The notes under the pieces were generated by a model. The model was not told the DNA's origin. It did not search any database and was given only the letters and a program-made list of their open reading frames with translations. Below are positions 19,350 through 29,655 of a stretch of 64,000 nt of DNA, piece by piece. The stretch covers positions 248,001-312,000 of the forward strand of contig QWOQ01000015.1 in assembly GCA_003669585.1 (NCBI GenBank), given 5' to 3'. Position 1 is the first letter of the stretch; each line of letters starts with the position of its first letter. Made by a program: the position numbers and the translations under genes. The stretch is from Planctomycetota bacterium. GTDB lineage: Bacteria > Planctomycetota > Planctomycetia > Pirellulales > UBA1268.

Positions 19350-21845
19350 CTAGTGATTAAAAATAAATTCAGGCGAATTAATCAACGCCCAAAATACATC
19401 TTCAAGCGCCTGCCGCCGATCGGGAGCAGATTCAACAATGGCCAGTGTGTCAGTGAGTTCGTTTTCATCTGGGCTTCGACAGAAGCAGCGAATGAAGAGT
19501 TCTTTGATGATATCCGGATTGTTTTGCTTTTCTTGCATTCGCTGCTCAATCAATTTCCCTTGGGTGATGCGATCGTGGACTGCGTCACCGTTGAGTAAAT
19601 GAAGAGCTTGCGAAAGGCTCGGTTCCATGCTCACCGCACACGAGCAAACATCATCTCGCGTAGCGCGACCAAACGTAGTCAGAAAATAGTTGGTGGTCTT
19701 TCCATCAGCCACCTGCACAGCATGTGCCCCGAGCGGCAATCCCGGGAATTTGTTTTTTGTCTGAGTAACTGAGGAAACGACGTCGAGCAAGACTTCTGCT
19801 CGAACACGACGAATCAAAGCATGCGAAAAATGAGTTGTGTCGAGATGATTCGATTCATTTGAAACACTCGATCGCTGGTACGTCTTTGAATTGCAGATGT
19901 CCCGCACAAGTGTCCGAAAATCCCAGCCAGAATCGCTCAGGCGTTTTCCGAGTCCTTCGAGCAGTAGATCGTTTGAGGGTGGATTACTCACGCGAGCATC
20001 ATCGGGTTCATGAACAATTCCACGTCCCAAAAAATGCGTCCACGTGAGGTTCGCAATGTGCTTGGAAAAAAACGGGTTGTCAGGCGATGTAATCCATTTT
20101 GCAAGGGACTCGCGGCGGTCTCGATCAGAAACCTTTGGAGTTTCTGCGCCCAGAAATTTTGGAGCTACGTTTGCATTTCCGATTGGGTGTTTTACTTCGC
20201 CCGATCCGGAGTCAAAAACAATCGACTCTCGGGGGTCAGCGGCACGCTTACGGCCAATCTGCGGAAAGAAGGCTGCAAATCCGTAGTAATCATCCATGGT
20301 CCATCGGTCAAAGGGATGGTTGTGGCACTGCGCACATTGGATGCGCATTCCAAGAAATGCTTGGGCAACGTTTTCAGAAAGCTTGAGTGTGTTGCGTTCA
20401 AGTTGAAAATAATTTGTTGGAGGATTTTCAAACGTGCCGCCAGAAGCGACAAGAAGCTCCCGCACCATCGTGTCAAGCGGTTCATTGGCAGCGATGCGGC
20501 GATCGAGCCACTGGTGGTAAAGGATTGCCCCCTTTGGACTCACTTGATTGTTGCTGGACCGAATCTGAAGAATTTCCGCCCACTTCATCACCCAAATCTC
20601 AACAAATTCCTTGCTGGTCATTAACTCATCGATCAGCACGGATCGTTTATTTTCGGAAGCATCTTCCAGAAATTGGTCGCGTTGTTCGAGGGTAGGAACC
20701 ATTCCAACCAGATCGATGGTTGCACGTCGCAAAAAGGTTTCATCGTCACAAACGCTCGACGGATGGATACGAAGTTTCTTCAATTTTGTGTCAACAAGGT
20801 CATCGATCCATGTATTTCCAATCGCCTCTGAAAATGAAAAAGAAAGATCCTTTGGAATGATTACCAACGGCATGCCAACGGTAATCGTTTGATAGCGCGC
20901 CATAATAAATGCTTCGCCACGATTGTTTGTCGTCACGATACCATTCGGAGAAACCTTCGCCGAGGAGTCGTTGTTGGATCCGTACCAGCACAGATCTGTG
21001 ACATCCCGATCTGTGCCATCTGCAAACCTGGCCACCGCCACCAATCGTTGCCGGGTTCCAGAGTCGTCCAGAATCGCTTCGGGTGGATAGAGATCAAGCC
21101 CGACAAGTTGCGGAATAACTGCGGAGTCGTCGGGAGCACCTTCTGAAATCCAACGCACGAGTGTTGCTGCGAGAGCACTCTCCAAGGCAAATCTTTTTCC
21201 GCCAGTGTGCGGAACACCACCAACAGCTTTTTGTACGAGAAGCCCGCCAATCGGATCGCCCAGGTCGATGCGTCGACCTGGAAATTCGCGAGTGATGCGT
21301 TGATAGTCTCCTGCAGGATCAAACCCAAAAAGTGACAGGCGGAAACCATCTTTACCGCGTGCTGCGCCGTGACAACTTCCTGTATTACAACCGCCTCTTG
21401 CAAAAACAGGCATTACGTCGGTACGAAAAGAAATTGGAGGTTCAAGGGTTGCTCCGGAAATCGTAACCGGAATATCTGCGCAGTGGCCAGCATAGGTGAT
21501 CGTGAGCATGCATGATCCATCGGCAATTGGCGTGAACATACCGTTGTGAAAAGTTGCGATCGCTGGATTCGTAAGCGACATCGTGGAGGTTTCTGTGACA
21601 TCGAGTGTTCGGCCATCTGGTCGATGCGCAATCACAACAATGCTCTGCTGATCCCGCATAAAGTCGAGCTGTATCTGCGAAGGAAAAACCTCGATGCGTT
21701 CAAATGCCTGTTCCTCGGCATAGGCCGTAAACCCAGCGAGCCACGCAATCACAGGAATGCCCTGCAAAAACAACTGCCGCCAACCATGCATGCAATGTTT
21801 CCACGGACCGTTGAGCCGTACAGAAGCACTGTTGTGAAATATCAT
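19350..21845 (-). CDS. DUF1549/DUF1553 planctomycete cytochrome protein with Big2-like domain
   Basis: An 831-aa exported protein. After a signal segment ('IPVIAWLAGFTAYA') comes an Ig-like Big2-type domain ('SLTNPAIATFHNGMFTPIAD'), then a cytochrome-like region with the CX4CH site 'CNTGSCHGAARGKDGFRLS', then DUF1549 ('FLRRATIDLVGMVPTLEQ', and a CxxCH heme site in 'IQCAQCHNHPFDRW') and DUF1553 ('WTHFLGRGIVHEPDD', 'ALHLLNGDAVHDRI'). Such proteins are abundant in planctomycetes and usually sit next to DUF1501 genes, as here. The start overlaps the stop of the upstream PPC gene (4 bp). The biochemical role is not established. Confidence 0.92.
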   Translation of the reverse strand: MIFHNSASVRLNGPWKHCMHGWRQLFLQGIPVIAWLAGFTAYAEEQAFERIEVFPSQIQLDFMRDQQSIVVIAHRPDGRTLDVTETSTMSLTNPAIATFHNGMFTPIADGSCMLTITYAGHCADIPVTISGATLEPPISFRTDVMPVFARGGCNTGSCHGAARGKDGFRLSLFGFDPAGDYQRITREFPGRRIDLGDPIGGLLVQKAVGGVPHTGGKRFALESALAATLVRWISEGAPDDSAVIPQLVGLDLYPPEAILDDSGTRQRLVAVARFADGTDRDVTDLCWYGSNNDSSAKVSPNGIVTTNNRGEAFIMARYQTITVGMPLVIIPKDLSFSFSEAIGNTWIDDLVDTKLKKLRIHPSSVCDDETFLRRATIDLVGMVPTLEQRDQFLEDASENKRSVLIDELMTSKEFVEIWVMKWAEILQIRSSNNQVSPKGAILYHQWLDRRIAANEPLDTMVRELLVASGGTFENPPTNYFQLERNTLKLSENVAQAFLGMRIQCAQCHNHPFDRWTMDDYYGFAAFFPQIGRKRAADPRESIVFDSGSGEVKHPIGNANVAPKFLGAETPKVSDRDRRESLAKWITSPDNPFFSKHIANLTWTHFLGRGIVHEPDDARVSNPPSNDLLLEGLGKRLSDSGWDFRTLVRDICNSKTYQRSSVSNESNHLDTTHFSHALIRRVRAEVLLDVVSSVTQTKNKFPGLPLGAHAVQVADGKTTNYFLTTFGRATRDDVCSCAVSMEPSLSQALHLLNGDAVHDRITQGKLIEQRMQEKQNNPDIIKELFIRCFCRSPDENELTDTLAIVESAPDRRQALEDVFWALINSPEFIFNH

Positions 21846-24436
21846 TTCGCTGAATCCTTTGTCGAAACTGGTGGAGCAGTGTTGGGATTATTTTTGAGCC
21901 CGCCAGTGTCATCTTCTGGAACCGCAGTTGAATCCTCAGGAGTTTTAGTCGTTGCCTTTGAAAGCGATTGGGCCTGAGCGGCTCGTAATTTTTCTCGACG
22001 AGAGAGCTTTTGAGACCCTTTGTCGTCCGAGGATGTTGTGGCTTGCGACTGGCCAGAAAGAGGGCGATCGATGCGCAACTGAGACGCTGGCATCGAGTGA
22101 ATAACCCACTCTCCGTTCAATGGCACGAGAACCTGGCAGAAAATGTTGTCGTGTTTTCCAACAGCGGCGTCGGCACCAATGACCACGGGAAAAATGAGTT
22201 CCTTGACATCTGCGGAAAGTGCAACTTCTTGAGAATCGACATGAACCGGAAGACCCATTAACTTACATTTTGCATTTCCTTCAAACGAGCCAGGCTTTGA
22301 GACTTTGCAAAGAATCGTTGTCTCTTGTCCAACTTCAGCCGAAGATTTTTCCAGAGTCAGCTCAATCAAGGTTTCAGCAACACGCAGCGTGACTGGCTGA
22401 CTGGCTACCCACAGATCGGACTGCTGCAAGGCCTTTCCTTTCTTTTTGTCTGCTGGGGCTCCTTTGGGAGTAGCGGCAACGACAATCTGCCAATCGCGAA
22501 CGGGAGCGTCGGCGGTTGCGTTGATGGTGTAGCCAATCTCAGAAATATCTTCGGGTATTTCAACTCCCGCCAAAGCGCTCACGCCGGTGGGCTTCCATGG
22601 GAATTCGAGTTTTACGGCCCCTTTGAATCCTTCGGCTCGTTCGATGCGTACTTGAAGATCAAAACGACCTCGACGGACCAGTGGAATAATTGGTGCCTTG
22701 AGGTGCACTGTGATCGGCGATGGAGAAACAACGGCCACGGGCAGCCGATCGGTGATCGTCGCGCGATATTGTGTTTGATTTGGATTCCCAAATACCAAAG
22801 ACGTTGATTGCCGGAGTCCACCGAGCAGCTCATTGGTTTCATGTGCGCTGCGGACAGTGACTCGAGCCATGCCGGTTCCAAGCGGTGCGTCGGCAGATGC
22901 TTCAAACAGAACAGCGCCTCCAGGAGAACCCGCTAGAAACGGTAGAGAAGTGGCGAGTACGCCGTGTGGTACATCGCTCCACTCGAGGCGTACGTCATCT
23001 GAATATTCGCTGCGGTTGGCGTTGAATACAGCAACCGTGCGATTCCCTTGGGGAACTGTCACCACAAGTCGTTCCTGAGTGTTGCTGCGTCCTTCCGGAA
23101 TCGCCAGATCAACGTGAGGGACAACCTGTTGAGCTTCGATTCGATAAATAAATTCCGGACCACCCCGTCGCTGATGGTCGTTGATTCGCACGAGAAAAGA
23201 CCCTTCGTCAGGAACCAATACTCTCATGTCACTATCAGGCCCATCAGTGTCGTCGCTCCCGGTTATCTTCTCGCGTTTTTTGTCGTCGCGATGTGCATTG
23301 AGTACCAGATCAATGGGTGAACCGAGGCGACGCCCATACGCAGTGACTCGCCACGTGGTGCCTTTGGATGCCGAAAATCGGAGCCAGTCGACATCGTTTT
23401 TGGAATCCATTCTCCCGATAAACGCTCCAGGAATCGAAGAATGCGAAGCCTGATCAGGAACATCATTGGGTTCAGATTCAACCACCGTGGCAAGCGAGGA
23501 AATTCGAACGGGAACCGGTGCAGTGGATCGCTTACCATCACGCTCCGGACGAATTTCTGCGATCCCTTCGACGCCAGCGGACTCGGGTAATGTGACCCGG
23601 GTCTGAAATGATCCTGCCGGGTCTCCAAGCCACTCGAACTTGACCTCTTCGCCCGGCATGCCACAAGGAGGCCATGCCACAATTGGGATCGGAAAGGTTC
23701 CGACATGAAGCAAATAAACGCATCCATTATTACCGCCATAGGCGCTTTCTCGAAGACGAATTGTGTAATCGCCCTCTTCCTTCACCACGATCGACAGCAT
23801 TGGATCTTGCCCAAGAAGCGAATTGTCATCATTGGCTCCCAGTACAAATCCCCTGCTATCGATGATCTCAAGATGGGAGTCAAACATTTCTTGATCGAGT
23901 CGAATTCCATCGACGACTGCTGCGATGCGAGATGATGCAAGAAGATGAACAACAAAGCAGTCCACATCTTCGCCTGTTATCACGCCACTGATAGTTTGTT
24001 CCAGTTCAATATTCTGGGCCTTCGAAGGCTCGTTGTTCGGTTCGATTTCGTTCACCTGTTGAGTCGCCCCAACGCGAAACGTGCGAAGTTCTGAAAGTCC
24101 ACGAGCGGTTCGCACTCGCAGGCGATGCGCCCCAAGTCGACAGTCAGGAGGAATTGAGATGCGTGCTTTCAAACGAGAGCCATCGACCGAATCAATATGT
24201 TGAACCTGAATCAATCCTTCTTCGAAGACAAGTTCTTCTGCAGATTCAAGAAACTTTCCAGTGAGTTCGATTTCAACGTCAGACCCCTGCTTCGCTCCCG
24301 GTGGAATAATTCGATCGATGGTCGGATCAGCTCTCAGAGGAGATGAAGACAGCAACAAAAGGCTGAGCGAAAGAAAAAGAAATCCGGATTTCTGATTGAA
24401 AGCACTCGAATGATTGTTCAAAGTCCATTTCCGCAT
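21842..24436 (-). CDS. Exported protein with two PPC (pre-peptidase C-terminal) domains
   Basis: The product (864 aa from ATG 24436) has a signal peptide ('SGFLFLSLSLLLLSSSPLRA') and an N-terminal IPT/TIG-like domain ('IIPPGAKQGSDVEIELTGKF'). Two PPC-like domains follow, starting 'NEIEPNNEPSKAQ' with 'VDCFVVHL', and 'ESEPNDVPDQASH' with 'DVDWLRF'. The rest is beta-rich. PPC domains bind carbohydrate or help fold secreted enzymes. It is second in the cluster led by the DUF1501 gene and shares a 4-bp overlap with the next gene. The C-terminal tail is Ser/Thr/Pro-rich and low in complexity. Confidence 0.85.
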   Translation of the reverse strand: MRKWTLNNHSSAFNQKSGFLFLSLSLLLLSSSPLRADPTIDRIIPPGAKQGSDVEIELTGKFLESAEELVFEEGLIQVQHIDSVDGSRLKARISIPPDCRLGAHRLRVRTARGLSELRTFRVGATQQVNEIEPNNEPSKAQNIELEQTISGVITGEDVDCFVVHLLASSRIAAVVDGIRLDQEMFDSHLEIIDSRGFVLGANDDNSLLGQDPMLSIVVKEEGDYTIRLRESAYGGNNGCVYLLHVGTFPIPIVAWPPCGMPGEEVKFEWLGDPAGSFQTRVTLPESAGVEGIAEIRPERDGKRSTAPVPVRISSLATVVESEPNDVPDQASHSSIPGAFIGRMDSKNDVDWLRFSASKGTTWRVTAYGRRLGSPIDLVLNAHRDDKKREKITGSDDTDGPDSDMRVLVPDEGSFLVRINDHQRRGGPEFIYRIEAQQVVPHVDLAIPEGRSNTQERLVVTVPQGNRTVAVFNANRSEYSDDVRLEWSDVPHGVLATSLPFLAGSPGGAVLFEASADAPLGTGMARVTVRSAHETNELLGGLRQSTSLVFGNPNQTQYRATITDRLPVAVVSPSPITVHLKAPIIPLVRRGRFDLQVRIERAEGFKGAVKLEFPWKPTGVSALAGVEIPEDISEIGYTINATADAPVRDWQIVVAATPKGAPADKKKGKALQQSDLWVASQPVTLRVAETLIELTLEKSSAEVGQETTILCKVSKPGSFEGNAKCKLMGLPVHVDSQEVALSADVKELIFPVVIGADAAVGKHDNIFCQVLVPLNGEWVIHSMPASQLRIDRPLSGQSQATTSSDDKGSQKLSRREKLRAAQAQSLSKATTKTPEDSTAVPEDDTGGLKNNPNTAPPVSTKDSAK

Positions 24437-24505
24437 AAAAATCCCCAACGAACACAAAGTTCAAGAAAAAAAGAAAAGCACTTTGAATCGTTGGTCGGCA
24501 GAAAA

Positions 24506-25843
24506 TCAGGTCAGAAGATCGCGGCGAACATCCCCGCCATCCACAATCTCAACTGGTCGGTTTCCCGGAGCAACTAATTCTTTGTCTGCGACGATCCCCA
24601 AACAGTGGTAGACCGTTGTGGCAAGATCCTGGACAGTGAGCGGATCTTCCTGCGGTTCGGCTGCAATCGCATCAGATGAACCGTAGACACTCCCTGCCTT
24701 TATTCCACCGCCAGCAAGCAGCATGCTAAAAACTTTTGGCCAGTGATCGCGACCAGCATTTTTGTTGATCTTTGGAGTGCGACCAAATTCACTCGAGACC
24801 ATAACCATTGTCGACGAGAGTAAACCCCGTTGATCAAGGTCGCTGATCAATGCGGCATAGGCTTGATCAAAGGAAGGAAGTTTACTGAGGATTCCATCAC
24901 GAATCTTCGTATGCATATCCCAAGCACCGTAGCTGAGCGTCACAAATCGCACACCAGATTCAACGAGTCTGCGAGCTAAAAGCATTCGTTGTCCGGCCTC
25001 GTTGCGTCCGTATGCGTCCCGTACGGCATCTGGTTCAGCGGCAATGTCAAAAGCAGCTCTGGCTTCCGGCGCGCTCACAAGTGCATAGGCTCTTTCATAG
25101 AAGGAATCCATTGCCTTGAGATTCTCAGAGTTCTCAAGTTGATCGAAATGACGGCCGACAACATCGCGAAGTTTTTGTCGAGTTGCAAATCGTGACGCAT
25201 CGACTCCCTTCGGAAGAGAGAGATCTCGAACTGTGAATTTTTCGTTGGCGGGATCCGAGCCGATTGAAAATGGGCCGTAGCCGCTTCCAAGATAGCCGGG
25301 GCCTGCATCGGGTGCCGGAAGATTCGGAAGACAGACGTAGGGAGGGAGATTCGCACGAGGACCAAACTCGTGTGAGACAACGCTGCCAAAGCTGGGAAAT
25401 TTGAGCGCGGGGCTTGGCCGATATCCCGTGAACATGTTGTGGGTACCCCGTTCGTGAGCAGCTTCTCCATGAGTCATCGAACGAACAACGGTAATCTTGT
25501 CAGCAATTGCAGCGGTATGTGGAAGTTTTTCATTAAACTGAACTCCTGGCAAACATGTATTGATCACTCCCATCTCGCCCCGATATTCAACCGGTGCAAG
25601 TGGTTTCGGATCGAATGTCTCTTGGTGAGCCCATCCACCGGGCATCCATATATGGATGACGCTTTTTGCGGTGCCCTCAAAATGCTCAAAAGTTTTTGTA
25701 TCTGCACGGGCAGACTGCATCTTGAAAAAAGATCCAAGCGAGAGGCCAAGTCCACCGAGAACACCAACGTTTAAAAAATCCCGACGACCGGTGGAAAAGT
25801 CAGGCGAATCATTTTGCAGCGTGACAATGTTGGTGCGCGCCAT
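24506..25843 (-). CDS. DUF1501 sulfatase-fold protein with Tat signal
   Basis: The 445-aa protein opens with a Tat signal ('STGRRDFLNVGVLGGLGLSL') and has the DUF1501 segments 'WMPGGWAHQETFDPKP', 'MTHGEAAHERGTHNMFTGY' and 'VMVSSEFGRTPKINKNAGRD'. DUF1501 proteins share the alkaline-phosphatase/sulfatase superfamily fold and are exported folded. In planctomycetes they typically accompany DUF1549/DUF1553 cytochromes, as in this cluster, where this is the first gene. Substrate unknown. Confidence 0.93.
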   Translation of the reverse strand: MARTNIVTLQNDSPDFSTGRRDFLNVGVLGGLGLSLGSFFKMQSARADTKTFEHFEGTAKSVIHIWMPGGWAHQETFDPKPLAPVEYRGEMGVINTCLPGVQFNEKLPHTAAIADKITVVRSMTHGEAAHERGTHNMFTGYRPSPALKFPSFGSVVSHEFGPRANLPPYVCLPNLPAPDAGPGYLGSGYGPFSIGSDPANEKFTVRDLSLPKGVDASRFATRQKLRDVVGRHFDQLENSENLKAMDSFYERAYALVSAPEARAAFDIAAEPDAVRDAYGRNEAGQRMLLARRLVESGVRFVTLSYGAWDMHTKIRDGILSKLPSFDQAYAALISDLDQRGLLSSTMVMVSSEFGRTPKINKNAGRDHWPKVFSMLLAGGGIKAGSVYGSSDAIAAEPQEDPLTVQDLATTVYHCLGIVADKELVAPGNRPVEIVDGGDVRRDLLT

Positions 25844-26100
25844 AGCAGATAAATCTCCGAGGGCCCTAAGCGGTCCGAAAAATCAAATTGGCTCGTATTC
25901 TTTTTCGACGATAGAACCACACACGCAAGAATGAAAAATACCCCGACACCGGAATGAAGTAATTCAATGAGCTGTTGATAGTAAAAACAATTGAAAAGTT
26001 GAGCAAGCAGAGTAGACAGGCGTACACTTTTCTGTTGGGCTCAAAATCGCCGACTGGTGAGTCTGTAAGCTAGGGCGATCAAACGAGTACCAACGAAACG

Positions 26101-27498
26101 TCACGGTATTTGTTTGTCGGGTCGATCTTTTGTGTGTCGAGATCGCAGAAAATGATGATAGTGCTGAGCGAAGCGATGTGCTTCATCTCGAACAAATTCA
26201 AGGATTCGCAAAGCATACGAATCCCTACCAAGTTTCAGAGGTTCTGAACGGCCCGGTACGAAAATCTCCTCTTCGCGTTTGGCCAGTGAGATCACGCATG
26301 GAAGGGTGATGTCAAGTTCTTTGATCGCTGCCATGGCTGCCGACAGTTGCCCTTTTCCTCCGTCAACTAAAAAAAGATCTGGAAAAGATCCTCCTTCGCG
26401 TTTGAGTCTCGAAAACCTTCTCGACACAACTTCGTGAATGCTTCGATAGTCATCGATCCCTTCAACCGTCTTGATGCGGTACCGCTTGTATCCAGCCTTG
26501 AACGGAAGTCCATCGATAAACTGTACAAGGCTTGCAACCGTTTCGCCGCCACCAAGGTGGGCGATATCAACTCCTTCTATAATGCGAGGGATCGACGCAA
26601 GCTTGAAGACGCTTTTGAGGCCGGCAAGGCCTTTTTTCGGATTGACGAGAAAGACCTCAGGCTGAACGTGCTCTTCAAGATCGCCACGCTGATCGAGCGT
26701 TTCCAGAAGACGTATTTCATCTCGAAGCCTTGCAGCTTTTTCAAATTCCAGTCCACCGGAGGCCGCGAGCATCTCCTGTTTCATCTCCCCAAGCAATCTG
26801 TTTTTGCCCCCTTCGAGAAATGTTTTAAGCCTGCCAATATCGCGGCGATAGTCCTCTTTTGAGATTCGCAGATTGCAAGGCGCCGTACACTGATCAATCG
26901 ACGCAAGCAGGCAGGGGCGAAACCATCGCCAGGATTCATTGTTGGAATCAATGTCGAGAGTGCACGTTCGAAATTTGAAAATGCGCTGCAAAACCACAAT
27001 CGCTCCTCGTAAGCTTCCGGCGCTGGTGAATGGGCCGTAGAGTTTCACTCCCTTGCGACGTGGCGTGCGCGTAAACTCAATCCTTGGATAGTCTTCATGG
27101 GTTGTGATTTGCAGATAAGGAAAGGTCTTATCGTCTTTGAGATCAGAATTAAATTTTGGTTGAATGTCCTTGATGAGCCGACTCTCAAGCAAAAGCGCAT
27201 CGACCTCGCTATCAGCTTCGAGATAGTCAATGTCACGAATTTCCAGCACCAGTTCAGCCGTACGGCGATCCTGCTCGGCGGCTTTTAAAAAGTAACTCGC
27301 TGCTCGAGATCGCAGATTTTTCGCCTTGCCGATATAGATCACCCGGCCTGCTGAGTCTTTCATCAAGTAGACGCCGGGCGTCTGTGGAAATGTTTTGACT
27401 TTCTCGGCAGCTGCAGAAAGATCGGCGGCAGTCACCAAATGATCGGTGTCTGCCGGCGTTGTTTCGGAATCGTTGTGCTCAGAGAATGTATCGTTCAC
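26101..27498 (-). CDS. uvrC: UvrC-type excinuclease lacking the C-terminal HhH domain
   Basis: UvrC makes the two incisions of nucleotide excision repair with UvrAB. The 465-aa protein has an N-terminal GIY-YIG nuclease ('TPGVYLMKDSAGRVIYIGKA'), the Cys-rich 'CTAPCNLRISKEDY', a UVR motif ('GLEFEKAARLRDEIRLLE') and the RNase H-like second nuclease ('FLVDGGKGQLSAAMAAI', 'ILEFVRDEAHRFAQHYH'). It stops about 20 residues after that point, whereas usual UvrC (about 600 aa) continues into two helix-hairpin-helix motifs. No HhH-like sequence is seen downstream. The gene is single. Confidence 0.9.
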   Translation of the reverse strand: MNDTFSEHNDSETTPADTDHLVTAADLSAAAEKVKTFPQTPGVYLMKDSAGRVIYIGKAKNLRSRAASYFLKAAEQDRRTAELVLEIRDIDYLEADSEVDALLLESRLIKDIQPKFNSDLKDDKTFPYLQITTHEDYPRIEFTRTPRRKGVKLYGPFTSAGSLRGAIVVLQRIFKFRTCTLDIDSNNESWRWFRPCLLASIDQCTAPCNLRISKEDYRRDIGRLKTFLEGGKNRLLGEMKQEMLAASGGLEFEKAARLRDEIRLLETLDQRGDLEEHVQPEVFLVNPKKGLAGLKSVFKLASIPRIIEGVDIAHLGGGETVASLVQFIDGLPFKAGYKRYRIKTVEGIDDYRSIHEVVSRRFSRLKREGGSFPDLFLVDGGKGQLSAAMAAIKELDITLPCVISLAKREEEIFVPGRSEPLKLGRDSYALRILEFVRDEAHRFAQHYHHFLRSRHTKDRPDKQIP

Positions 27499-27614
27499 GA
27501 TGAAATTCTAGGCGAGTGAAAGAAAACTCTCACTCGCGTGTCAAGAAGTCAAGAAATAGAGGGAAAAAGAGCGTGAAACGATACTCGTTCCGCACGTGGA
27601 GATACAAAAAGAGT

Positions 27615-29483
27615 TCAGTGATTGGCGAGCTGTCGGAGGTCGGTTTCCATTGCATCCAACTGAGACGCGAGCATATTTTTTGTGGTCAATAATTCATTGG
27701 ATGCGCACGGAGGCGACACGGCGAACAAATAAAACTTGATTTTTGGCTCAGTTCCGGAAGGACGTGCAGCCACAGCATTTCCAATCGCGGGAAAGCGATT
27801 CGATTCTCGAACACTCGCTTCGGTGTGACCGACGAGATCGAATATCACGAGATCTCCCTTCGTGCCGGCAAACGGTACAGCAGGTGTGCCAGGTGTGCAT
27901 ACGGCGAGAGATGCGTAATCGCGAATACGCAGCACATTGAGTCCGCCAAATGATTGCGGTGGGTTCTTCCGTAGCGATGTCATGATCTCTTGCATTCGAT
28001 CCATACCGGCAGCTCCCGGCAGTGCCAGCGATACCTGTCGCTCCATATGAGGGCCGTGTGTACAAAAAAGTTCATCTAACTTTTCGTGCAGTGTTTGTTT
28101 ATTCGTTTTGAGCGATGCTGCAAGTTCTGAAAACAATAGCGCCGCCACGCTGGCGTCTTTGTCGCGTACGTGGGTGCCAGCCAGATAGCCGTGTGATTCC
28201 TCGCAGCCAAAGAGAAAATTGTGAGGACCTATCTGATCAATGGTCTGGCCGATCCACTTGAAGCCAACCTGCAGCGTGTCAATGACTTCTATGCCAAACC
28301 CTTCGGCGATGCGTCGCACAAGGCCGGTGGTGACAAGTGTTGTCACCACACGCTCTTCGGGCTTGAATATTCCTTTTTGCCGACGACCCAAGAGCACCCA
28401 ATCAACCAAAAGTGCAGCAATCTCATTCCCTGTAAACGTTTTCCAGAAACTGCCAGACTGTGTCGTGAGCGGAGCGGCAGCACCGAGTCGATCGCAGTCG
28501 GGGTCGGTGGCCAGCACGAGATCATCGCCGCGAGCGCGTGCCTCATCGATTGGTCCCGAGAGCACGGCTGGATTTTCTGGATTGGCGATATGGCCCGGCA
28601 CGTTTGGAAAATCGCCGTCAGGATTGGACTGTGGACCGTAAAGGCGGAGCCTGCGAAATCCAGCGCCTTCAAGGACCGGCACGACGGCGCTGCCTCCTAC
28701 GCCGTGCAACGGTGTATAGAGGATCGACACGTCGCGATGTCCGGGCGTTTGCTGCAGAAGAACAGCCGAAACAAACAGTGGATCAATTTCATGTTCAACA
28801 TAGTGAACTCTTAAATCGGCAACACCAAGATCGAAGTGTTCTCGACGAACATGCTGAACTTTCATCACACAATCGATAATTCCTTTGTCGTGTGGAGGCA
28901 AGACCTGTACGCCACCGCCCCAGTAAATCTTGACAGCATTGTCGCTTGGTGGATTGTGGCTGGCTGTCACCATAATGCCGCAGGTACTTGCCGTTGAACG
29001 TACTGCAAACGAAAGCTCTGGTGTGCTGCGGAAGCCACGCAAAAAGAAAATCTGGAAGCCGGCTGCCAGCAACACTTCCGCGCAGAGCTTTGCAAAATGT
29101 TCCGAACGATGCCGAGTATCGTAAGCAATTGCACAGGTAGGCGTGACACCAGCAGGGAGCACGCTTTGCACATAGTCGGCAAGTCCCTGTGCGCTCTCGC
29201 CAATCGTACGATCGTTGATTGCGTTGGATCCGACCGGATACATCGTTCCACGACGGCCACCGGTTCCGAATGGGATCACCGTCCAAAAGGCATCGTCGAG
29301 TTCCTTCCACAGTTCTTGGTCGATTCGTTCGGCCAGGGTATCCGAAAACTCACGATATTGTGGCTGAGTCAACCAGTCGATCATCGTTTTTTCAGAATGC
29401 TCGGTGATCCTACCGGCAGTGTGGGCCGCTTGAAGAGCCAGAAGTCGCGCAAGCATCACGGGAGTCTGTTGTGTTTGAGTCAT
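27615..29483 (-). CDS. Phosphoglucomutase/phosphomannomutase family protein
   Basis: A 622-aa alpha-D-phosphohexomutase, the long form that interconverts hexose 1- and 6-phosphates. Signatures are 'IPFGTGGRRGTMYPVG', the phosphoserine loop 'VTASHNPPSDNAVKIYW', the metal-binding 'ATDPDCDRLG', the sugar-binding 'GCEESHGYL' and the phosphate-binding 'AARPSGTEPKIKFY'. With glgC and glgP in the same window, conversion of glucose-1-phosphate for glycogen turnover is plausible. It is transcribed away from the GlmM-like gene, with 172 bp between them. Confidence 0.92.
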   Translation of the reverse strand: MTQTQQTPVMLARLLALQAAHTAGRITEHSEKTMIDWLTQPQYREFSDTLAERIDQELWKELDDAFWTVIPFGTGGRRGTMYPVGSNAINDRTIGESAQGLADYVQSVLPAGVTPTCAIAYDTRHRSEHFAKLCAEVLLAAGFQIFFLRGFRSTPELSFAVRSTASTCGIMVTASHNPPSDNAVKIYWGGGVQVLPPHDKGIIDCVMKVQHVRREHFDLGVADLRVHYVEHEIDPLFVSAVLLQQTPGHRDVSILYTPLHGVGGSAVVPVLEGAGFRRLRLYGPQSNPDGDFPNVPGHIANPENPAVLSGPIDEARARGDDLVLATDPDCDRLGAAAPLTTQSGSFWKTFTGNEIAALLVDWVLLGRRQKGIFKPEERVVTTLVTTGLVRRIAEGFGIEVIDTLQVGFKWIGQTIDQIGPHNFLFGCEESHGYLAGTHVRDKDASVAALLFSELAASLKTNKQTLHEKLDELFCTHGPHMERQVSLALPGAAGMDRMQEIMTSLRKNPPQSFGGLNVLRIRDYASLAVCTPGTPAVPFAGTKGDLVIFDLVGHTEASVRESNRFPAIGNAVAARPSGTEPKIKFYLFAVSPPCASNELLTTKNMLASQLDAMETDLRQLANH

Positions 29484-29655
29484 AGTGTTGTTTCAGTGAC
29501 GAGTCTGTCCAAATAAGGATTACAAGAGGCGAAGACTTCGTCGGTAAATTTCGGGAATACACCCTTGAACTGTATTGAAAAATCGAGCAGTTGGGGTTTG
29601 AATACCTACAAAATCAACATGTGCGATCTGAGTAGGCTTTTTTATACTCTGCAGG

